From: Phoronis ovalis
Taxonomy: Eukaryota; Phoronida; Phoronidae
Length of the DNA stretch: 11,481 nt
Direction: 5' to 3'
NCBI GenBank assembly: GCA_028565635.1
Contig: JAOXYB010052823.1
Location: 1-11,481, forward strand
Part shown: positions 7,823 to 11,481 of the stretch, piece by piece
Layout of the letters: every line of letters begins with the position of its first letter
Numbering within the stretch: the stretch's first letter is position 1
Translations under genes and position numbers: made by a program
Notes under the pieces: generated by a model
Told to the model about the DNA's origin: nothing
The model's database searches: none
What the model saw: the letters and a program-made list of their open reading frames with translations, nothing else

Positions 7823-8068
7823 TAATAACACAGATACTATCTGCAAGTAGTCTGGGATCCGGCCGGGAAGAAATTTATCGGAGAAACTCCTGAAACGCAA
7901 CCAAGTAAATTATGATACAATACCAAATTAGCTATAGCTGTAGACACTCCATTCAAGAAGGATTATATGAGAAACCTGGTACAAATTATTAGTTTTAATG
8001 AAGCTTCTTGGACAATAATTGTTATGTGTCCCCGAGGATATGACTTCTATACATTCAGACGGGGTTCA

Positions 8069-8082
8069 CCCCCCCCCCCCCC
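8069..8082. repeat. Homopolymer run of 14 C
   Basis: Uninterrupted C14 in an otherwise AT-rich region. It is prone to length error in sequencing and to slippage. Confidence 0.85.
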
Positions 8083-8102
8083 ACTTGGCCTACTAGACCT
8101 TT

Positions 8103-8416
8103 CAGTAGAAATACCCAATTCCAGCTCAAACATGCTGTCGGTAGAGATAACAAACGCAAAAGTTTTGTCGGTAGAGCTAGGTGTCATATGGCAAGAATCT
8201 TAGCGGTAGAGATGCCACATTTCTGTCCGGATAATAAACAATGAAGACTGGCCAAGAAAATTAAGCAAATGAAGCTAAAAATTTGATCCCGAGATTTGAC
8301 TCGATAGCCCTGTGGAATAAAGACAGTCGAGATAACGAACAGTGGACAATGTGGGTAAAATTGCCTACAGAATAAGAGATAACAAAATTACAATATCACC
8401 GATATAGCAGAGATAC
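8103..8416. repeat. Degenerate repeated motif GTAGAGATAAC
   Basis: About seven variants of the motif occur, near 8105, 8141, 8171, 8206, 8326, 8375 and 8408. The first four are spaced 30-36 bp apart, which suggests a worn tandem array. The unit at 8141 reads GTAGAGATAACAAA and that at 8326 GTCGAGATAACGAA. In one frame the first units read as a repeated SVEI/SVEL. Confidence 0.45.
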
Positions 8417-8675
8417 CAAGAACCGAAAAAGTGGACCGTTTAGTTTCCTGCGGAACCTTGCCGTACTGTATCCCTTTGATTCAGTTATATCGCCGGGTCT
8501 GTTCGCAAGGGTTTGAGCATGTTTTCTTATTTATTTGCTAATTCTCAAATATTTTGTACATTATTGATCGGTTGTAATTAAAAAAAGATATGCAAGATGA
8601 AAAATATGAGAATCTTGTTATTTTGTACAGGACAGTTGTAGAATAGTTAATGGAATGTTGACAATATTAATTGTA

Positions 8676-8681
8676 AATAAA
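8676..8681 (+). terminator. Polyadenylation signal, membrane-protein gene
   Basis: AATAAA is followed by AAGTGTG, a possible GU-type downstream element. A further AATAAA lies at 8917-8922. The choice of site is uncertain. Confidence 0.4.
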
Positions 8682-8700
8682 AAGTGTGACAATCTCTATG

Positions 8701-10552
8701 ACTATGGCCCCCTATGGCTATATGGCTACCTGATACGGAAAAGATAAAGTAGTGATGGGGATTGCATAGATGTCATTATCCTGACTGTATATAAGACTTG
8801 ATGACATGGAAATAATTAAGCAATCTATTTCCATGTTACATTTTTTTAATGAATATTAACGCAAAAAAGTCATGTTGTCTATAACATATACAGTCATAAA
8901 GAGGAATACTGTACATAATAAATATAAACTAATTTATACAATGAAAATCATTCAATTGTTGAGTCAGTTAGTTCACTACTATTTAACAAATAACGCCTAA
9001 ATGTACATTGTGGTATAGCGGAACATATCATTATGGTAAACGAACGAAACAAAATGTTGTAATGATTTACTGAATTACGGTGAACAAGGATTGGTGAGTG
9101 CCATCACTAGTACTAATAGATGTCGCAAGGAGTCACTTCTGGCACAAGCACACTACCTACAATCGAGACATATTACTGGACATTATTGTTATGTCAATGC
9201 ACGCGGCAGACATATCTTAAATTGTAGGCTCACGACCTTAATACACTATAGTTAATTAACAGGTACGCAAATAATTCTTAATACACGCACGAAAACAGAT
9301 GATGAACAAACGGTGTGGTATAGTACCAGGAACTTGAAAATACTTGAAAAATTCCGAAAATTAAAGCAGAACAAAAATACGTCACAGGTTTTTTGCAGTA
9401 TCAGATTCTTCGTCAATAAAGTAGATTAATTATTAATCTATGTTGTTGTACAAACGTTCTCGAATTGCGCTATTATTAAATACAAATACAAATTATGAAA
9501 TGAGATTTTGTGAACATGGTAAAGTAAACCCCTTTCGCAGATCTAGAGGAGTTCTTTTGTCTGCGATCTGCTTAGTCATGTATGATGTTTCATAAGTACA
9601 ATTTCCCTGTGTGATGTATCAAGATGTGTTCCCGTTGTATACACTGTAATAATATCCAGTTGATGTTAACACGAAATTAACAATTGTCCTCATAAAATAT
9701 TTAGATTGTCGCCAATCTCATATTTAGATATAATTTATAAAGCAAAATTAAGGTATAAATAGATCGAATTTGGTTGCGTTTTGATTAACCATTTGTTCGG
9801 AAATGATTTTACTTCGGTATGTTGAACTAAAATATTATATAAATTGGTAAAATAAACAAACAAGCGATATATCGTATTTATACGTTGAATAATTTATTAC
9901 TTAATATCAATTCATAAATGCATTCAGACCTGACAAAACCGCAGTAAGTACTGTACACTATCACTTGTAGCCGATCGTTTGTAGGCGTGCCACTGAATTA
10001 CACCTAGTGAGAGAAGACCGTTTTTGTAAGGGGTAGGTTAACTTGTTTATATGGGTTGCAGAAAGTAAATCGCAAGTTTTTCATAGTTTAAGCCCAATTA
10101 AAATTGAGAATTTATAATCAGACCATTTATATAATTTGTAAACTCAGTGACAGTGGTATACTAATGTTAGTCATAATCATGCGGACGGGGATAAATATTG
10201 TTATGCGGATTCGCATATAAACCATATATCTTATTAATTGTATTTGAGCGGATGCGAATATAGATCTATAATATTGTTTGCTTAAATGTATATTTAAAAG
10301 ACAATGACGATGATAAAGTTTGGTAACATCTACGTGACCCTGCATGTACTGCATGCCCATACTGATGAATTTCTACCGGTTTTCACCCTGGTGTGTGCGG
10401 GGATGTATGCACAGACAAATGTTTATTACAGTATGTATCAGTGTCTCCGATTTGCTATCAAGTCGAATTTTGTATATAATCTTAGATTTGTAAAGTTTTA
10501 CTTGTGTAATTAGGAGTGCAAAAGTTCTTGACTTGGCTTGATGCGTAAAGTA
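8701..10552. other. Intergenic region without recognised genes
   Basis: AT-rich. I see only small palindromes: a 19-bp one at 9422-9440 (TAGATTAAT-T-ATTAATCTA), and GCAGATC at 9538-9544 facing GATCTGC at 9565-9571. Short open frames at 10127-10513 on both strands show no protein character. Confidence 0.6.
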
Positions 10553-10884
10553 CTGTACATTGCACCTATCATCTTTTGATTGATGCTGCATGATTTTTTC
10601 TACATTCGCATTATTACCTTAATTAGGATTTGATTGCAAAGTAGCTAATTGTTATCACATTGTAAACCATATTGAACTTCCAGCTCTACTGAGTAGTATG
10701 CTGAACCATTCTGAATGGGTTCCAGATATTACTCAGAGGAACTGGATTCCGAGTTAGATGTTAAGCTTGGCTTACAACAACTGCTTACAAGGCAATTAGC
10801 TGCTTTTTACAATCCTAATTACGTTACGTTAATGTAGAAGTCATGCATGCGCAGCATCAATCAAACATAAAATGCAATGAACAG
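10553..10884. repeat. About 330-bp near-continuous palindrome (foldback MITE or hairpin)
   Basis: The left and right halves are inverted copies along most of their length. TTTGATTGATGCTGC at 10575-10589 matches 10851-10865 at 15 of 15 positions. TAATTAGGATT at 10620-10630 matches 10812-10822 at 11 of 11, and AGCTAATTG at 10643-10651 matches 10794-10802. CTGAGTAGTAT faces ATATTACTCAG close to the centre, and the tip is AACCATT-CTG-AATGGGTT (10704-10721). The main asymmetry is about 14 extra bases in the right half near 10750-10765. There is no open frame of note. It is either a non-autonomous palindromic transposon or a locus for a long hairpin RNA. Confidence 0.75.
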
Positions 10885-11405
10885 AACAACAACACAGACA
10901 CAAAGATACAAGCTGTAATCAATTATGCAACAGTGAACTTTTTATTGTAGTCCTGTTTCATGAAAATATGCAAATGCATAATTAAAGTGCTCCTCAGATT
11001 GAGTCATATGCAACAGTATACTTTATTGCCCTTTTATTGCAATTTACTATTTTATGCGAATATCAGTGGGTATTCGACAAAATTCATAAAAGTGCTCAAT
11101 ACATTCAGAAATTTTCAGCTGAATTATTTGCAGTCATATGTACGTATATTTGATTGCAACAAGATAAGTATATTAGTTTGAAAGTATTTTATCCGGGATT
11201 TTATTGATTTGATATTTAAAGCGTATGCGTATAGCCGTATTATTTTGTATACCTGATTAACTCATTATGTTGTATTTTTTATTAAACATTAAGAAAATTA
11301 ATAAGCAAATGTAAGACAAGCAAATAAAACAAGTTCTACAGTCTTTTTAGTTATTGATTTGATATGCATAATTCAATAGTTTAAGCCAGGTGCTTTATTT
11401 TATAA
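10885..11405. other. Intergenic AT-rich stretch between the palindrome and the Helitron-like end
   Basis: An open frame at 10960-11181 has no recognisable character. No other signal is seen. Confidence 0.55.
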
Positions 11406-11481
11406 CTAGCCGGTACCCGTGGTAAACCACGGATCTTGATAACTCTGCGCTTAGAATGTAGAACATGCTGTTGGAAACGAA
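11406..11481 (-). mobile_element. Putative Helitron 3' terminus, element running off the right edge
   Basis: On the minus strand a 7-bp-stem hairpin, CCGTGGT-TT-ACCACGG (11432-11417), is followed by seven bases, GTACCGG, then CTAG (11409-11406) and a T in the flank. A short GC-rich hairpin just before a terminal CTAG, inserted next to T, is the known signature of Helitron 3' ends. The body would extend right beyond 11481, so the 5' TC end cannot be seen. Only terminal motifs support the call. Confidence 0.45.

Larger units (their letters stand above)
7823..8700 (+). other. Probable 3' UTR of the membrane-protein gene
   Basis: It runs from the stop codon to a likely poly(A) site after AATAAA at 8676-8681. 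Earlier AATAAA hexamers at 8233-8238 and 8316-8321 could give shorter transcripts. It includes the C-run and the degenerate GTAGAGATAAC motifs. Confidence 0.45.

Noticed and set aside
7967-8203. 78-codon frame spanning the C-run, with SVEI repeats
   Set aside because: It is interrupted in sense by homopolymeric Pro from C14 and lies after the stop of the upstream gene; the repeat is better described at the DNA level.
10304-10513. Open frames on both strands near 10127-10591
   Set aside because: Mutually overlapping, with no recognisable motif, and no supporting splice or poly(A) signals.

Overview
The window is animal nuclear DNA. It is AT-rich and intron-bearing, with GT-AG introns whose split codons rejoin in frame, sparse coding exons and many small non-autonomous repeats. 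Three protein-coding genes can be supported. The protein sequences and the repeat style would suit a lophotrochozoan invertebrate such as a bivalve, but the window cannot prove this. No rRNA, tRNA, CRISPR or bacterial-type operon was seen.

Layout. (1) 1-380, minus strand: the first coding exon of lathosterol oxidase (sterol C5-desaturase, SC5D), preceded by a 5'-UTR splice acceptor; the rest of the gene lies beyond the left edge. (2) 381-1258: AT-rich DNA between two head-to-head genes, which must hold the SC5D promoter and leader. (3) 1259-3310, plus strand: a complete three-exon gene for mitochondrial F1Fo ATP synthase subunit g (ATP5MG, 119 aa). A perfect palindromic NRF-1 site lies 23 bp before its ATG, and a foldback MITE-like element sits in intron 1. 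(4) 3311-5150: mostly featureless, apart from a stretch at about 3424-3893 that looks like decayed coding sequence on the minus strand, and candidate leader-exon and promoter signals for the next gene. (5) 5151-7822, plus strand: a four-exon gene for a 241-aa type I membrane protein that I do not recognise. It has a signal peptide, a Thr/Ser-rich ectodomain, one membrane helix and a tail with tyrosine motifs. Its 3' UTR probably runs to about 8700 and carries a 14-C run and a degenerate repeated motif. (6) 8700-11481: no gene seen. It holds a roughly 330-bp near-continuous palindrome (10553-10884) and, at the right edge, what looks like the 3' terminus of a Helitron-type transposon on the minus strand.

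How the genes relate: SC5D acts in sterol synthesis in the ER and subunit g in the mitochondrial inner membrane. There is no pathway link, but the divergent pair may share control sequence. The third gene is independent and looks like a cell-surface receptor or adaptor-docking protein.
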